Notes under the pieces: model-generated
The model's database searches: none
What the model saw: only the letters and a program-made list of their open reading frames with translations
What the model was told of the DNA's origin: nothing
Assembly (NCBI GenBank): GCA_023388715.1
Contig: JAEWFT010000030.1
Coordinates: forward strand, 1 to 44,990
Direction of reading: 5' to 3'
Origin: Pseudomonadota bacterium
Lineage (GTDB): Bacteria; Pseudomonadota; Gammaproteobacteria; Xanthomonadales; Xanthomonadaceae
Length of the DNA: 44,990 nucleotides
Position numbers and translations under genes: made by a program
Shown: positions 1 through 11,319 of the stretch, one piece after another
Position numbering within the stretch: position 1 is the first letter of the stretch
Layout of the letters: every line of letters begins with the position of its first letter

Positions 1-2895
<2,895 letters not shown>

Positions 2896-3012
2896 CGCGC
2901 GATTATCCCGCCCGCCCGCGCCGCCGGGCTGAACAGGGTGGGTGAAATCAAAGCGGATCTGCGCGTTCACGCGCGCAGGGTGGCAGCCGCGCGTCGCGGA
3001 TCCTGCGACGCG

Positions 3013-3840
3013 TCAGCCGGCGCGGAACAGCGGCCGGTAGGCGGGCGCCACCAGCGGCACCAGCAGGGCGGTCGGCACGTCCACGGTGCGGGTGCCCTCG
3101 GCGTAGGGAGCGACCTGGGTTGGCGGAAATACGAAGCGCAGCGCGCGGATCCCGCCATCGGCGTTCATCACGGGCTCGAAGCGCGCGAAGTTGGCGGGCA
3201 GCGCCTGGGTGCCAGCGTCGATCATGCCGGCGCCCACCTGCAGCGCCTGCGCGCGCTCGGTGGCTTCCAGCCCGTCCTCGTCCAGCTGGCGCGCAAGGTC
3301 GGTCATCAGCTGCTCACGGGCGTACTCCGCCACCGTTGCCCAACTGGCGGGATCGGCGAGCAGTGCCTCGGCGTCCAGCATCCGGCCTTCCAGCGGCAGC
3401 CACACGAACCGCTGGACCAGGGGCGTGGCATGGGCGCCGCCGGTGTAGCTGCTGCCGTCGGCCGCCACCGCCACGATCCGCGGCGTCTCCACAAGGCCAG
3501 TGAACTGCAGGCTCAGGTCATAGGGGGCGTCGGGCTTGCGGTTGCCGAGCCCGTTGACCGCGCGCATCAGGTCGGCGCGCGCCCCCTCGGCATAGGCATG
3601 CAGGGCGCGCCCCAGCTGGGGGTGCTTCGAGGCCACCTTGGGATAGCTGATGCCGACGATGTAGTTCGGCTTGGTCTCGATCACGTCCTCCAGCGCGACC
3701 GGGGTGCCGTTGGCTGCTGGCGCGCCGTCCGCGCTCGCCGGTCCGGCACCGGGGGCGGCGGGCCGGTCCTGGCCGCAGCCGGCCAGCAGGGCCAGCGACA
3801 GGACGAGGGCGGACGACGGCAGCGCGGCGCGGTAACGCAT
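3013..3840 (-). CDS. Putative lipoprotein, DUF3298/RsiV-like
   Basis: This is a 275-residue exported protein. From ATG at 3840 the N-terminus is a lipoprotein signal with lipobox LLAGC, followed by a low-complexity Ala/Pro/Gly linker. The mature part (SYTGGAHATP, then residues around RFVWLPLEGRMLDAEALL) resembles the periplasmic DUF4163/DUF3298 fold found in RsiV-like proteins. An in-frame ATG further upstream (3906) would bury the signal peptide, so 3840 is chosen. It lies 117 bp upstream of the helicase gene on the same strand, and I see no shared function. Assignment to the family is by sequence feel; its biological role is unknown. Confidence 0.75.
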   Translation of the reverse strand: MRYRAALPSSALVLSLALLAGCGQDRPAAPGAGPASADGAPAANGTPVALEDVIETKPNYIVGISYPKVASKHPQLGRALHAYAEGARADLMRAVNGLGNRKPDAPYDLSLQFTGLVETPRIVAVAADGSSYTGGAHATPLVQRFVWLPLEGRMLDAEALLADPASWATVAEYAREQLMTDLARQLDEDGLEATERAQALQVGAGMIDAGTQALPANFARFEPVMNADGGIRALRFVFPPTQVAPYAEGTRTVDVPTALLVPLVAPAYRPLFRAG

Positions 3841-3920
3841 GCAACTGGGGACCTGTGGGGAGCGGCTGGCCAGCTTATGGACGGCCCGTTCAAGAAAGCG
3901 TGACATCCGCGCCGGAAAAG

Positions 3921-3948
3921 AAAAAGCCCGGCCGAAGCCGGGCTTTTT
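3921..3948 (-). terminator. Rho-independent terminator of the cold-shock gene
   Basis: There is a 12-bp perfect inverted repeat (3921-3932 with 3937-3948). Its four-base loop reads TTCG on the minus strand, and a T-rich tract follows. It lies 22 bp past the stop of the cold-shock gene. The A run on the other arm makes it potentially bidirectional. Confidence 0.9.
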
Positions 3949-3969
3949 GCTGACGCAAGTCAGGCGACT

Positions 3970-4179
3970 TCAGTCGGCCTGGACTTCATCGGCCTGCAGG
4001 CCCTTCTGGCCCTGCACGACCTTGAAGGAGACCTTCTGGCCTTCCTGCAGGGACTTGAAGCCGGTGCCCTGGATCGAGCGGAAGTGGACGAAGACGTCCG
4101 GGCCGCTTTCCGGGGTGATGAAGCCGAAGCCCTTGGCGTCGTTGAACCACTTGACGGTACCAGTCTGACGATCCGACAT
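3970..4179 (-). CDS. Cold-shock protein, CspA family
   Basis: This 69-residue protein has a single cold-shock domain that binds single-stranded RNA or DNA and acts as an RNA chaperone. The RNP1 motif KGFGFI and the RNP2 motif VFVHF are both present, separated by the usual short loop, and the length is typical for CspA/CspD-like proteins. ATG at 4179 is preceded by AGGAG at good spacing. The upstream gap of about 250 bp is much longer than others in this window. That fits the long structured leaders known for cold-shock mRNAs, although the transcript start is not visible directly. The gene ends at a strong UUCG-loop terminator, so it is probably monocistronic. Confidence 0.97.
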   Translation of the reverse strand: MSDRQTGTVKWFNDAKGFGFITPESGPDVFVHFRSIQGTGFKSLQEGQKVSFKVVQGQKGLQADEVQAD

Positions 4180-4428
4180 GTTTTGTTACTCCTAGAACAG
4201 TTTGAAATGGTGACACGCCCCATCCGGAACACCCGGTTGGATCGCGACTGTCGAGCAAGGGGTAACGCACACGATGTAGCGGATCACATGGATCTACCGC
4301 ATCGGGTCACGATGTACCGTGATCCCGCTTGAAACAGTGGGCGCACCATACCGCGTTTTTGAAGGCAAATGTGAATGGTGGGCGCATTTATTTTTCGCGC
4401 CCGCCGGATCGGCCCGCTGAGGCCGTAA
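4180..4428 (-). promoter_or_regulatory. Long leader/promoter region of the cold-shock gene
   Basis: No gene is seen in these 249 bp. On the minus strand the sequence holds an AT-richer patch around 4340-4400 (TTCACA and TATGGT hexamers 19 bp apart, a weak promoter candidate). Downstream of it are imperfect inverted repeats near 4278-4328 (GGATCACATGGATC and GGGTCACG/CGTGATCCC arms). By analogy with cspA mRNAs this could be a temperature-responsive 5' leader. That role is inference. Confidence 0.4.
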
Positions 4429-5145
4429 TCACCAGTCCGCGTGGTCGGGCAGCAAGCCGTGCAGTTCGGCATCGCTGAGGTTGCGCCACTGCCCCGGCTT
4501 GAGGTGGCCCAGCTTCACGTTGCCGATGCGTGCGCGGTGCAGCCGCTTGACCCGGTAACCGAAGTGCGCGGCCATCAGCCGGATCTGCCGGTTGAGGCCC
4601 TGGGTAAGGACGATCCGGAAACCGAACTTGCCCAGCCGCGAGGTCCTGCAGGGCAGCGTCGGCTCGCCGTGGACCGGGATCCCGCCGCGCGCCATCGCCC
4701 GCAGGACCTCGTCGGTGACCGCGTGGTTCACCCCCACCAGGTATTCCTTCTCCAGCTTGTTCTCGGCGCGCAGGATCCGGTTGACGATGTCGCCGTTGCT
4801 GGTGAGCAGGATCAGCCCTTCGGAATCCTTGTCCAGCCGCCCGATCGGGAAGATCCGCTGCTGGTGGCCGACGAAGTCGACGATGTTGCCCCGGACCGAC
4901 TCCTCGGTGGTGCAGGTGATGCCCTCGGGCTTGTTCAGCGCGATGTAGACGTGGCGGCGCTTGCCCTTCGCCGCCACCCGGGCGGCCAGCGGGTTGCCGT
5001 CGACGCGCACCTGGTCCCCCTCCCCCACCTCGCTGCCGATCCGGGCGCGGATGCCGTTCACGGTTACCCGGCCCTCGGCGATCAGGCGGTCGGCCTCGCG
5101 GCGCGAGCAGAAGCCGGTGTCGGCGATGTGGCGGTTCAGGCGCAT
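4429..5145 (-). CDS. rluF: 23S rRNA pseudouridine synthase, RluF type
   Basis: This 238-residue enzyme isomerises a uridine in 23S rRNA (U2604 in the E. coli RluF family). Residues 1-50 form an S4 RNA-binding domain (MRLNRHIADTGFCSRREADRLI). The catalytic domain carries GRLDKDSEGL with catalytic Asp105, and later TQGLNRQIRLMAAHFGYRVKRL, typical of the RsuA/RluB/E/F branch and closest to RluF. It lacks the long basic C-terminal tail of E. coli RluF. The ATG at 5145 begins directly at the S4 domain. It lies 30 bp downstream of the acetyltransferase gene on the same strand. RluB/RluE specificity cannot be wholly excluded. Confidence 0.88.
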   Translation of the reverse strand: MRLNRHIADTGFCSRREADRLIAEGRVTVNGIRARIGSEVGEGDQVRVDGNPLAARVAAKGKRRHVYIALNKPEGITCTTEESVRGNIVDFVGHQQRIFPIGRLDKDSEGLILLTSNGDIVNRILRAENKLEKEYLVGVNHAVTDEVLRAMARGGIPVHGEPTLPCRTSRLGKFGFRIVLTQGLNRQIRLMAAHFGYRVKRLHRARIGNVKLGHLKPGQWRNLSDAELHGLLPDHADW

Positions 5146-5175
5146 GGGGCGCGCATTCTACGCGCCGGCGCCGGG

Positions 5176-5448
5176 TCAGGCGCGCAGGGCGTCGAATTCG
5201 GGGTGCTTGCGCATCCAGGCGTCGGCGTAGGAGCACACCGGATCGACCTGCAGGCCCTCGTTGCGCGCGTGCAACGCGGCGGCGCGCACCAGCGAACCGG
5301 CGATGCCGCGGCCGCTGATCGCCTCCGGGACGATGGTGTGGGTGATCGCGATCGCGCTGGCCCCGGGCTCGTACTCGACGTAGGCGGTGTGGCCATCGAC
5401 CTCGGTGACGAAGCGGCGGTGGGCGGCGTCGTGGCGGATCTCGGTCAT
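5176..5448 (-). CDS. Small GNAT-like N-acetyltransferase (YjdJ type)
   Basis: This 90-residue protein is of the short GCN5-related acetyltransferase family (YjdJ/NATD1 type, PF14542-like). It has an acetyl-CoA-binding loop (ISGRGIAGSLVRAAALHAR) and a C-terminal C-x-Y-x-x-AW-x-x-KHPE block, both hallmarks of this compact family. Longer in-frame starts upstream would run into the rhomboid gene, and the family begins right at MTEIRHD, so ATG 5448 is used. The spacing of 13 bp from the rhomboid gene suggests co-transcription. Its substrate is unknown. Confidence 0.88.
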   Translation of the reverse strand: MTEIRHDAAHRRFVTEVDGHTAYVEYEPGASAIAITHTIVPEAISGRGIAGSLVRAAALHARNEGLQVDPVCSYADAWMRKHPEFDALRA

Positions 5449-5461
5449 CGGTGGCTCCGGG

Positions 5462-6082
5462 TCAGGGGGAACCCGATTGCAGCAGCGTGCGCGTGAAGTG
5501 GGTGAAAACCGCCGGTTCCAGCAACAGGGTGAACGCCACGCCGTAGGCCGCGCCCCACAGGTGGGAGCTGTGGTTGACGTTGCCGCCGCCACGGCGGTCC
5601 ATCCAGATGCTGTAGCCGACGTAGAGCACGGCGAACAGGATCGCGGGGATCGGCACCGGGATCGGAAAAATGATCAGGGTCGACCAGGGGTCGAACAGGA
5701 TGAACGCGAACAGCACCGCCGACACGCCGCCGGAAGCGCCCAGGCTGCGGTAGTGGGCGTCGCGGCGATGCCGCAGGTAGGTCGGCAGGATCGCGACCAC
5801 GATCGCCGACAGGTAGAAACCGATGTAGCCCGCGCCCCCGATCCACTCGACGAACACCCGCTCCACCGCGCCGCCGAACGAGAACAGGGTGATCATGTTG
5901 AACAGCAGGTGCATCCAGTCGGCGTGGATGAAGCCATGGGTGAGCAGGCGCTCGTACTGACGGTGGCGCTCGATCGCCGGTGGCCACAAGAGCAGCCGGT
6001 CGCGCAGGCGCTGGTCGTGGAAGGCACGCCAGGACACGAGCACCGTCAGCACGACGATGACCAGGGTGATGCTCAGCGTCAT
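5462..6082 (-). CDS. Rhomboid-family intramembrane serine protease
   Basis: This 206-residue multi-pass membrane protein has the rhomboid signature. HADWMHLLFN (H53-N62) lies in the second helix, GASGG places the catalytic Ser at 117, and NHSSHLWGAAYG places the catalytic His at 174. Rhomboids cleave substrates within the membrane; the substrate here cannot be told. About six membrane segments are visible. Its start is separated by only 3 bp from the stop of the peptide transporter gene upstream, so the two genes and the acetyltransferase likely form one leftward operon. Confidence 0.93.
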   Translation of the reverse strand: MTLSITLVIVVLTVLVSWRAFHDQRLRDRLLLWPPAIERHRQYERLLTHGFIHADWMHLLFNMITLFSFGGAVERVFVEWIGGAGYIGFYLSAIVVAILPTYLRHRRDAHYRSLGASGGVSAVLFAFILFDPWSTLIIFPIPVPIPAILFAVLYVGYSIWMDRRGGGNVNHSSHLWGAAYGVAFTLLLEPAVFTHFTRTLLQSGSP

Positions 6083-6085
6083 GCG

Positions 6086-7711
6086 TCAGGCGATCCGGTA
6101 GTTGTCCTGCATCGGGTAGCGGCGCGCATAGGCCGCGAACGCCAGCGCCGCCAGGAAGGCGAATCCCGCGAAGAAGAACATCAGGAAGGCCGGCTCGCTC
6201 AGCCCGGTGTTGGTGATCATGGCGCGGAAGCCGTCGTTGCGCACGCCGGCGTTGGTCAGCAGCACCCACAGGCTGCCGAAGGTGCTGGTGAGGTACCAGA
6301 ACGCCATGATCACGCCCTTCATCGCGTGCGGCGCCTGGCTGTAGGCGAACTCCAGCGCGGTCGCCGAGACCAAGACCTCGCCGAAGGTCAGCAGCAGGTA
6401 CGGCAGGCTCTGCCAGGCCAGCGAGACCTGCGCGCCGCCGTCGATCCACAGCTGCAGCACGCCGGCGACGATCCACGACACGCCGGAAATGGCGATGCCC
6501 CAGCCCATCCGCCGCAGCGCGGTAACCGCAAAGCCCATCCTCCGCAGCGCCGGGTACAGCACGATGTTGTTGAACGGGATCAGCAGCATCACCAGCAGCG
6601 GGTTCAGCGCCTGCATCTGCGCCGGCTCCTGGATCAGCCAGCTCGGCCACCAGGCGGCGTCGTGCGGGATGACCATCGCATTGCCCTGGATGATCCAGGT
6701 GGACGCCTTTTGGTCGAACAGCGACCAAAACGGGGTGACCAGCGCGAACACGATCAGGATCCGCAGCACCGCGCGCACGCCATCGACCGCGGCGTCCGGA
6801 TGGTGGCCGCGCGCACGCTCCAGCTGCAGCGACGCGCCCCAGCCGCCGAACGCGATCAGCATCCCCAATGCCAGGCAGGCCGTGATCACGAAGCCGAAGG
6901 ATTCCGGCCACGGCACCGCCACGCCTACCGCGCTGAGCGCCCACAGCACCAGCATCAGCACCGCCGCTGCGATCCCGCCCCACGCCACCAGGCTGCCCGC
7001 GTTGCCCTCGCCCGCGCGGCGCTGCGCCAGCGCGGTGCGTACCACCTTGAGGAAGGAATGAGGATCGTCGCCGGACGGCGGCACGTTGACGTACTGGCGG
7101 CGCCCCAGCCAGAAGATGATGGTGGCGATCAGCATCAGCACGCCGGGGACGCCGAACGCCACCGCCGGCCCGTAGTGGCGCAGCAGCAGCGGCGCGAACA
7201 GCGAGGCGAAGAACGAGCCGAAGTTGATGATCCAGTAGAACGCGTCGAACACCAGCTTGGCGAGGCTCTTGTTCGACTGGTCGAACTGGTCGCCACAGAA
7301 ACTCACGACCAGTGGCTTGATGCCGCCGCTGCCCAGCGCGATCAGGAACAGCCCGGTGAAGAAGCCGGTGCGGTTGTCCTCGAACAGCGCAAGGCAGGCG
7401 TGGCCGGCGCAATAGATCAGCGAGAACCACAGCACGGTGTTGTACTTGCCGAAATAGCGGTCGGACAGCCAGCCGCCCAGCAGCGGGAAGAAATACACGC
7501 CGATCACGAAGGTGTGGAACACGTCCTTCGCCATCGCCTCGCGCTCGCTGCCGGCCGGCAGGTAGCCCAGCAGCATCGAGCTGATCAGGAACGGCACCAG
7601 GATGTTGCGCATGCCGTAGAAACTGAAGCGCTCGCACGCCTCGTTGCCGATGATGTACTTGATCTGCGGCGGCATCCGGGAGGGCGAGCTGGCGAGCGCT
7701 GGCTGGTTCAT
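6086..7711 (-). CDS. Proton-dependent oligopeptide (POT/PTR2) transporter
   Basis: This 541-residue inner-membrane transporter of the POT branch of the major facilitator superfamily imports di- and tripeptides with protons. The signature ExxERFxFYG is at 24-33 (NEACERFSFYG), and the PTR2 signature FYWIINFGS occurs in the fifth-helix region. Around twelve to fourteen membrane helices are visible, with a long cytoplasmic loop near the middle (GRRQYVNVPPSGDD onward). Length and motifs match DtpA-like proteins. A divergent exported carboxypeptidase gene starts 124 bp away, so the pair could cooperate in peptide scavenging, which is an inference from context. Confidence 0.95.
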   Translation of the reverse strand: MNQPALASSPSRMPPQIKYIIGNEACERFSFYGMRNILVPFLISSMLLGYLPAGSEREAMAKDVFHTFVIGVYFFPLLGGWLSDRYFGKYNTVLWFSLIYCAGHACLALFEDNRTGFFTGLFLIALGSGGIKPLVVSFCGDQFDQSNKSLAKLVFDAFYWIINFGSFFASLFAPLLLRHYGPAVAFGVPGVLMLIATIIFWLGRRQYVNVPPSGDDPHSFLKVVRTALAQRRAGEGNAGSLVAWGGIAAAVLMLVLWALSAVGVAVPWPESFGFVITACLALGMLIAFGGWGASLQLERARGHHPDAAVDGVRAVLRILIVFALVTPFWSLFDQKASTWIIQGNAMVIPHDAAWWPSWLIQEPAQMQALNPLLVMLLIPFNNIVLYPALRRMGFAVTALRRMGWGIAISGVSWIVAGVLQLWIDGGAQVSLAWQSLPYLLLTFGEVLVSATALEFAYSQAPHAMKGVIMAFWYLTSTFGSLWVLLTNAGVRNDGFRAMITNTGLSEPAFLMFFFAGFAFLAALAFAAYARRYPMQDNYRIA

Positions 7712-7835
7712 GCGTAGGCGTGGAGTCGGGACCGGGGAAGCCTAACCCATGCCGGCGCGCGGCCGCCCGTGACGTTTGGCCGGCCTGCCGTACGGGGCGG
7801 CTCCGCTACCATCGCCGGATCCTCCGGAGATGCCC

Positions 7836-9602
7836 ATGCGCCACGTCCTGCTCGCGACCGCCCTGTCCCTCTGCTTGGCGCCGGCGGTGGCCGCCAGCGC
7901 GACCCTGACCACCCACGCCGAACGCACCGGATGGCGCGAAACCGGTCGCTACGACGAGGTCATCGCCCTGTGCGAGGGGTTCCAGCAGGCCTATCCGAAG
8001 GCGGTGCGCTGCTTCGACTTCGGCACCACCCCGCAGGGCCGCCCGATGAAGGCGATGGCGGTCTCCACCCGCGGCGTGCTGACCCCGGATGCGGCGCGCG
8101 ACCGGCAGTTTCCGGTGGTGCTGGCGCAGGGCGGCATCCACGCCGGCGAGATCGACGGCAAGGACGCCGGCTTCTCGCTGCTGCGCGACCTGCTGCAGGG
8201 CAAGGCCGGAAAGGGCCTGCTGGATCGCCAGGTGCTGCTGTTCGTGCCGGTGTTCAACGTCGATGGCCACGAGAACTTCCGCGCCTGGAACCGCCCCAAC
8301 CAGCGCGGGCCGGAGCAGACCGGGTTTCGCACCACCGCCCAGCGCTACAACCTCAATCGCGACTACCTCAAGGCCGACAGCGCGGAGATGCGCGCGATGC
8401 TGGCCCTGGTCGAGGCCTGGGATCCCTTGGCGGTGCTCGACCTGCATGTCACCGACGGCGCCCAGTTCCAGCATGACATCTCGATCACCGGCGAGCCGGT
8501 CAATTCCGGCGACGAGGCGCTACGTGAGGCCGGCCGCGCGCTCAAGGACGGGATCATGGAGCGGCTGGCGCGGCAGGGGTCGAGTCCGGTGGGCTTCTAC
8601 CCGAGCTTCCGGGTCGAGGACGATCCCAGCTCCGGCTTCAGCGCGGGCGTGAGCCCGCCGCGCTTCTCGCACGGCTATTTCCACCTGCGCAACCGGCTGG
8701 CGATCCTGGTCGAGACCCACTCCTGGCGCACCTACCCCGAGCGCGTGCGCGCGACCTACAACACCGTGCTGGATGCGATGGAGCTGGTTGCGCGAAACGG
8801 CGATGCGTGGCTGCGTCTGGCGCATGAGGCCGACGCCCGCTCCGCGCGGCTGGGTGGCCAGCCCTACGTCATCGACTACGCCACCACCGACGCCAAGCGG
8901 ATCATCGCCTTCGAAGGCTATGCCTACACCCGCACGCCGTCGGAGGTGTCCGGCGCCACCATGACCCGCTACGACGAGCGCACGCCGCAGCGCTGGATGG
9001 TGCCGCTGTTCGACACCATCGTGCCGAAGACCGTGGTCACCGCGCCCCGCGGCGGCTACATCGTCCCGCCCGAGCATGCCGCGGCCGTCGCGCGCCAGCT
9101 GGACGCGCATGGCGTCCGCTACCGGCGGCTGGATGCAGCCCGCACGGGCGTAGCCGCGCAGGTCTTCCAGGCCGAAAGCGTGCAGTTCGCGGCCTCATCG
9201 GTCGAGGGCCACCAGCGCGCGACCATCGCGGGCCAATGGCAGCCGGCCACGGTGGAGCTGATGGCGGGCACGCTGTACGTGCCGATCGCGCAGGCGAAGG
9301 CGCGGCTGCTGATGCAGGTGCTGGAGCCGCAGGCCGCCGATTCGATGGCGGCCTGGGGCCACTTCAACAACGCCTTCGAGCGCAAGGAGTACATGGAGCC
9401 CTACGTGGCGGAGGAGCAGGCACGGCAGATGCTCGCGCGCGACCCGGCGCTGAAGGCGGCCTTCGAGCAGCGCCTTGCGCAGGATCCGGCGTTCGCCGGC
9501 AATGCGGCGGCGCGCCTGGACTTCTTCTACCGCCGCCATCCGGCGTGGGACCAGGGGGTCAACCGGTATCCGGTGCTGCGCACCGACCTCGCCCTCGACT
9601 GA
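7836..9602 (+). CDS. Exported zinc carboxypeptidase, M14 family
   Basis: This 588-residue metallopeptidase starts with a signal peptide (MRHVLLATALSLCLAPAVAASA), so it is exported. The zinc ligands fit M14: H102 and E105 in GIHAGE, and H204 in DLHVTDG. The substrate carboxylate-binding NRDY (near 174) and the general-base Glu293 in VETHSWRTY are also present. The ATG at 7836 has GGAG at 7826-7829 at ideal spacing; an ATG at 7830 is too close to it. The region after about residue 370 is an extra domain without a motif I recognise. It is convergent with the next gene. Confidence 0.93.
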   Translation: MRHVLLATALSLCLAPAVAASATLTTHAERTGWRETGRYDEVIALCEGFQQAYPKAVRCFDFGTTPQGRPMKAMAVSTRGVLTPDAARDRQFPVVLAQGGIHAGEIDGKDAGFSLLRDLLQGKAGKGLLDRQVLLFVPVFNVDGHENFRAWNRPNQRGPEQTGFRTTAQRYNLNRDYLKADSAEMRAMLALVEAWDPLAVLDLHVTDGAQFQHDISITGEPVNSGDEALREAGRALKDGIMERLARQGSSPVGFYPSFRVEDDPSSGFSAGVSPPRFSHGYFHLRNRLAILVETHSWRTYPERVRATYNTVLDAMELVARNGDAWLRLAHEADARSARLGGQPYVIDYATTDAKRIIAFEGYAYTRTPSEVSGATMTRYDERTPQRWMVPLFDTIVPKTVVTAPRGGYIVPPEHAAAVARQLDAHGVRYRRLDAARTGVAAQVFQAESVQFAASSVEGHQRATIAGQWQPATVELMAGTLYVPIAQAKARLLMQVLEPQAADSMAAWGHFNNAFERKEYMEPYVAEEQARQMLARDPALKAAFEQRLAQDPAFAGNAAARLDFFYRRHPAWDQGVNRYPVLRTDLALD

Positions 9603-9612
9603 AGGCGCGCGC

Positions 9613-10209
9613 TCAGCAGGCGGCGTACTTCCAGTTGCGGCGCTTGCCTTCGGCAATCCACTCGACGGCCTGGGCGAGGCGCCGGGCACGGGTGTCTTCG
9701 CGTTTTGCCTCGACGATCCACTCGATGTACTCGCGCCTGGCGCCGGGCGGGAACGCCTCGAACGCGGCCCCGGCCGCCGGGTTCGCCGCCAGCGCCGCGG
9801 CAAGGTCCGGGGGTACGGCCGGGACCGCCTTGGGTGTGACGCGCCGCGTACTCGCGCTGGGACCCGCCTCGGCAAGCGCCAATGCCTTGCGCAGGTGCGC
9901 GACCAGTGTCGCCCGCGGCGGCAGGTCGGCCAGCGCGGCCAGCTTGCCGTAGCTGCCCATGCCGCCCGGTGGCTGCCCACCGCCGGTGACCAGCGCATGC
10001 TTCCACAGCCCGAACGAAGCGTGCTGCTTGAACGCCGCCATGCTGCACAGGATCGTGCCCGCATGCATGAACGTGGGCATGCCCCACTTGATGGTTTCCT
10101 CGACGCCGGGAGCGACCTCGTGCACCAGCGCGCGCAGGTGCACAAGGATCGGCTGCGCGAACGGCGCCGCCCGCTTGATGTACGCATCGACGCGTGGATC
10201 GAAGGCCAT
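9613..10209 (-). CDS. YdeI/DUF1801-type protein with bacteriocin-protection domain (OmdA-like)
   Basis: This 198-residue cytoplasmic protein has an N-terminal DUF1801-like domain (KRAAPFAQPILVHLRALVHE, TIKWGMPTFMHAG) followed by a C-terminal YdeI/OmdA-like helical domain (AFEAFPPGARREYIEWIVEAKREDTRARRL). Proteins of this architecture are common and mostly uncharacterised; one relative was linked to bacteriocin tolerance. ATG 10209 matches where the family begins (MAFDPRVDAYIKRA). A second ATG at 10260 would add 17 poorly conserved residues and cannot be excluded. The gene converges on the carboxypeptidase gene with a gap of only 10 bp. Confidence 0.85.
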   Translation of the reverse strand: MAFDPRVDAYIKRAAPFAQPILVHLRALVHEVAPGVEETIKWGMPTFMHAGTILCSMAAFKQHASFGLWKHALVTGGGQPPGGMGSYGKLAALADLPPRATLVAHLRKALALAEAGPSASTRRVTPKAVPAVPPDLAAALAANPAAGAAFEAFPPGARREYIEWIVEAKREDTRARRLAQAVEWIAEGKRRNWKYAAC

Positions 10210-10309
10210 GTCGCTTGCACCTGCCGCTTCGCAAAGCGCATTCTGCCGCTGGTCACGCATGGCCGCCTAGCCGCCGCGAATCGCCCTCCCCCTCCCCCGC
10301 ACGTAAACG

Positions 10310-10822
10310 ATGGCCCGACGCAGAAAACGTTCCCGCTCCCCGCTCCCCTGGCTCATGCTCGCCGGCCTGCTGTTCGCGGCCTGGTGGTTCCTGCGCAGCC
10401 CGCAGCCGCCTCCCGCCGCGCCCGCCGCGGCCACGTCGGCGCCCGCCTCCGGCAATGTGCAGGTGCCGCTGGAGCTGCCGCCGGCCGGGTCCACGCGATC
10501 CGCGAGCGCTGCCGACAGTCCTGGCGCCGACGCCGCCCTGCCCGCCTTCCTGCCGCCCGAGGCGCGGGAGACCATCGGCCTGATTCAGCGAGGCGGCCCG
10601 TACCCGCACCGGCAGGACGGCGGCATCTTCGGCAACCGCGAAGGTCGCCTGCCGCCGCAGTCGCGCGGCTGGTACCGCGAATACACGGTGGCCACGCCGG
10701 GGCTCGGGCACCGTGGCGCACGCCGGATCGTGACCGGCGGCGATCCGCCGCGCGAGTGGTACTACACCGACGACCACTACGACAGCTTCCGCCGCTTCGA
10801 CGTGCCAGGAACACTGCAATGA
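10310..10822 (+). CDS. Exported or membrane-anchored guanyl-preferring ribonuclease (barnase/RNase N1 family)
   Basis: This 170-residue protein has a basic N-terminus, a hydrophobic segment (about 13-28, WLMLAGLLFAAWWFL), a Pro/Ala-rich linker, and a C-terminal microbial RNase domain. The catalytic triad of barnase is conserved: Glu124 in YREYTV, Arg139 in ARRIV and His156 in TDDHY. FGNREGRLP matches the barnase core. The hydrophobic segment suggests export or anchoring in the inner membrane. Its stop overlaps the barstar start (ATGA), so toxin and inhibitor are translationally coupled. Activity is predicted from residue conservation only. Confidence 0.92.
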   Translation: MARRRKRSRSPLPWLMLAGLLFAAWWFLRSPQPPPAAPAAATSAPASGNVQVPLELPPAGSTRSASAADSPGADAALPAFLPPEARETIGLIQRGGPYPHRQDGGIFGNREGRLPPQSRGWYREYTVATPGLGHRGARRIVTGGDPPREWYYTDDHYDSFRRFDVPGTLQ

Positions 10823-11253
10823 CCGGCTCCGGATTCGACATCGGCCTCGATGACCCGCAGCAGTCGGGGGTCTTCTTCGTCACCGCGGGCGACATCGCCA
10901 CCCTGGGCATGGCCGCGCGCGATGCCGGCCTCGACGTCGTGCGCATCGACCTGCAGGGCTGCACCGACAAGCCGACGCTGCTGCTGCGGATGGCGAACGC
11001 GCTGGACGTGCCCGCCGGCCAGGGCCGCAACTGGGACGCGCTGGCCGACCAGCTGCGCGACCTGTCCTGGCGGCCGTCGCCGGGCCACGTGCTGCTGTTC
11101 GACGACGCTTCCGCGCTGCGCGACGCCGACGAACCCAGTTTCGACACCCTGCTCGACATCCTCTCCGACGCCGCCGCCGACTGGAGTGCGCAGGAACTGC
11201 CGTTCTGGGCCTTCCTGGCGCTGCCGGAAGCGGAGTTCGATGCGCCTGAATGA
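10819..11253 (+). CDS. Barstar-family ribonuclease inhibitor
   Basis: This 144-residue cytoplasmic inhibitor overlaps the RNase stop codon by four bases (ATGA). The barstar core is visible: DLQGCTDKPTLLLRMANAL, then RNWDALADQLRDLSW (the NWDAL-D-L-DL signature), then FWAFLALP at the end. It has about 20 extra N-terminal residues before the first strand. Its role would be to neutralise any RNase that remains in or re-enters the cytoplasm. Family assignment is strong, and the partner is inferred from the overlap. Confidence 0.93.
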   Translation: MTGSGFDIGLDDPQQSGVFFVTAGDIATLGMAARDAGLDVVRIDLQGCTDKPTLLLRMANALDVPAGQGRNWDALADQLRDLSWRPSPGHVLLFDDASALRDADEPSFDTLLDILSDAAADWSAQELPFWAFLALPEAEFDAPE

Positions 11254-11270
11254 GCGCCCATGCGCCGCGG

Positions 11271-11284
11271 TTGATCCATGTCAA
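11271..11284 (+). promoter_or_regulatory. FNR/Anr-type box upstream of hemN
   Basis: The sequence TTGATCCATGTCAA matches the FNR consensus TTGAT-N4-ATCAA at 9 of 10 positions. Its centre (11277.5) is 42.5 bp before the hemN ATG. With class II geometry (-41.5), transcription would start at 11319, one base before that ATG. A weak -10 (TAGCGT, 11307-11312) is in place. Confidence 0.85.
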
Positions 11285-11319
11285 TACGCCAGCGGGTGCG
11301 CTCCCGTAGCGTGGCGGCC

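Noticed and set aside
5387..7717. 776-codon open frame on the plus strand
   Set aside because: It is antisense to the rhomboid and peptide transporter genes, which carry clear signatures and membrane helices.
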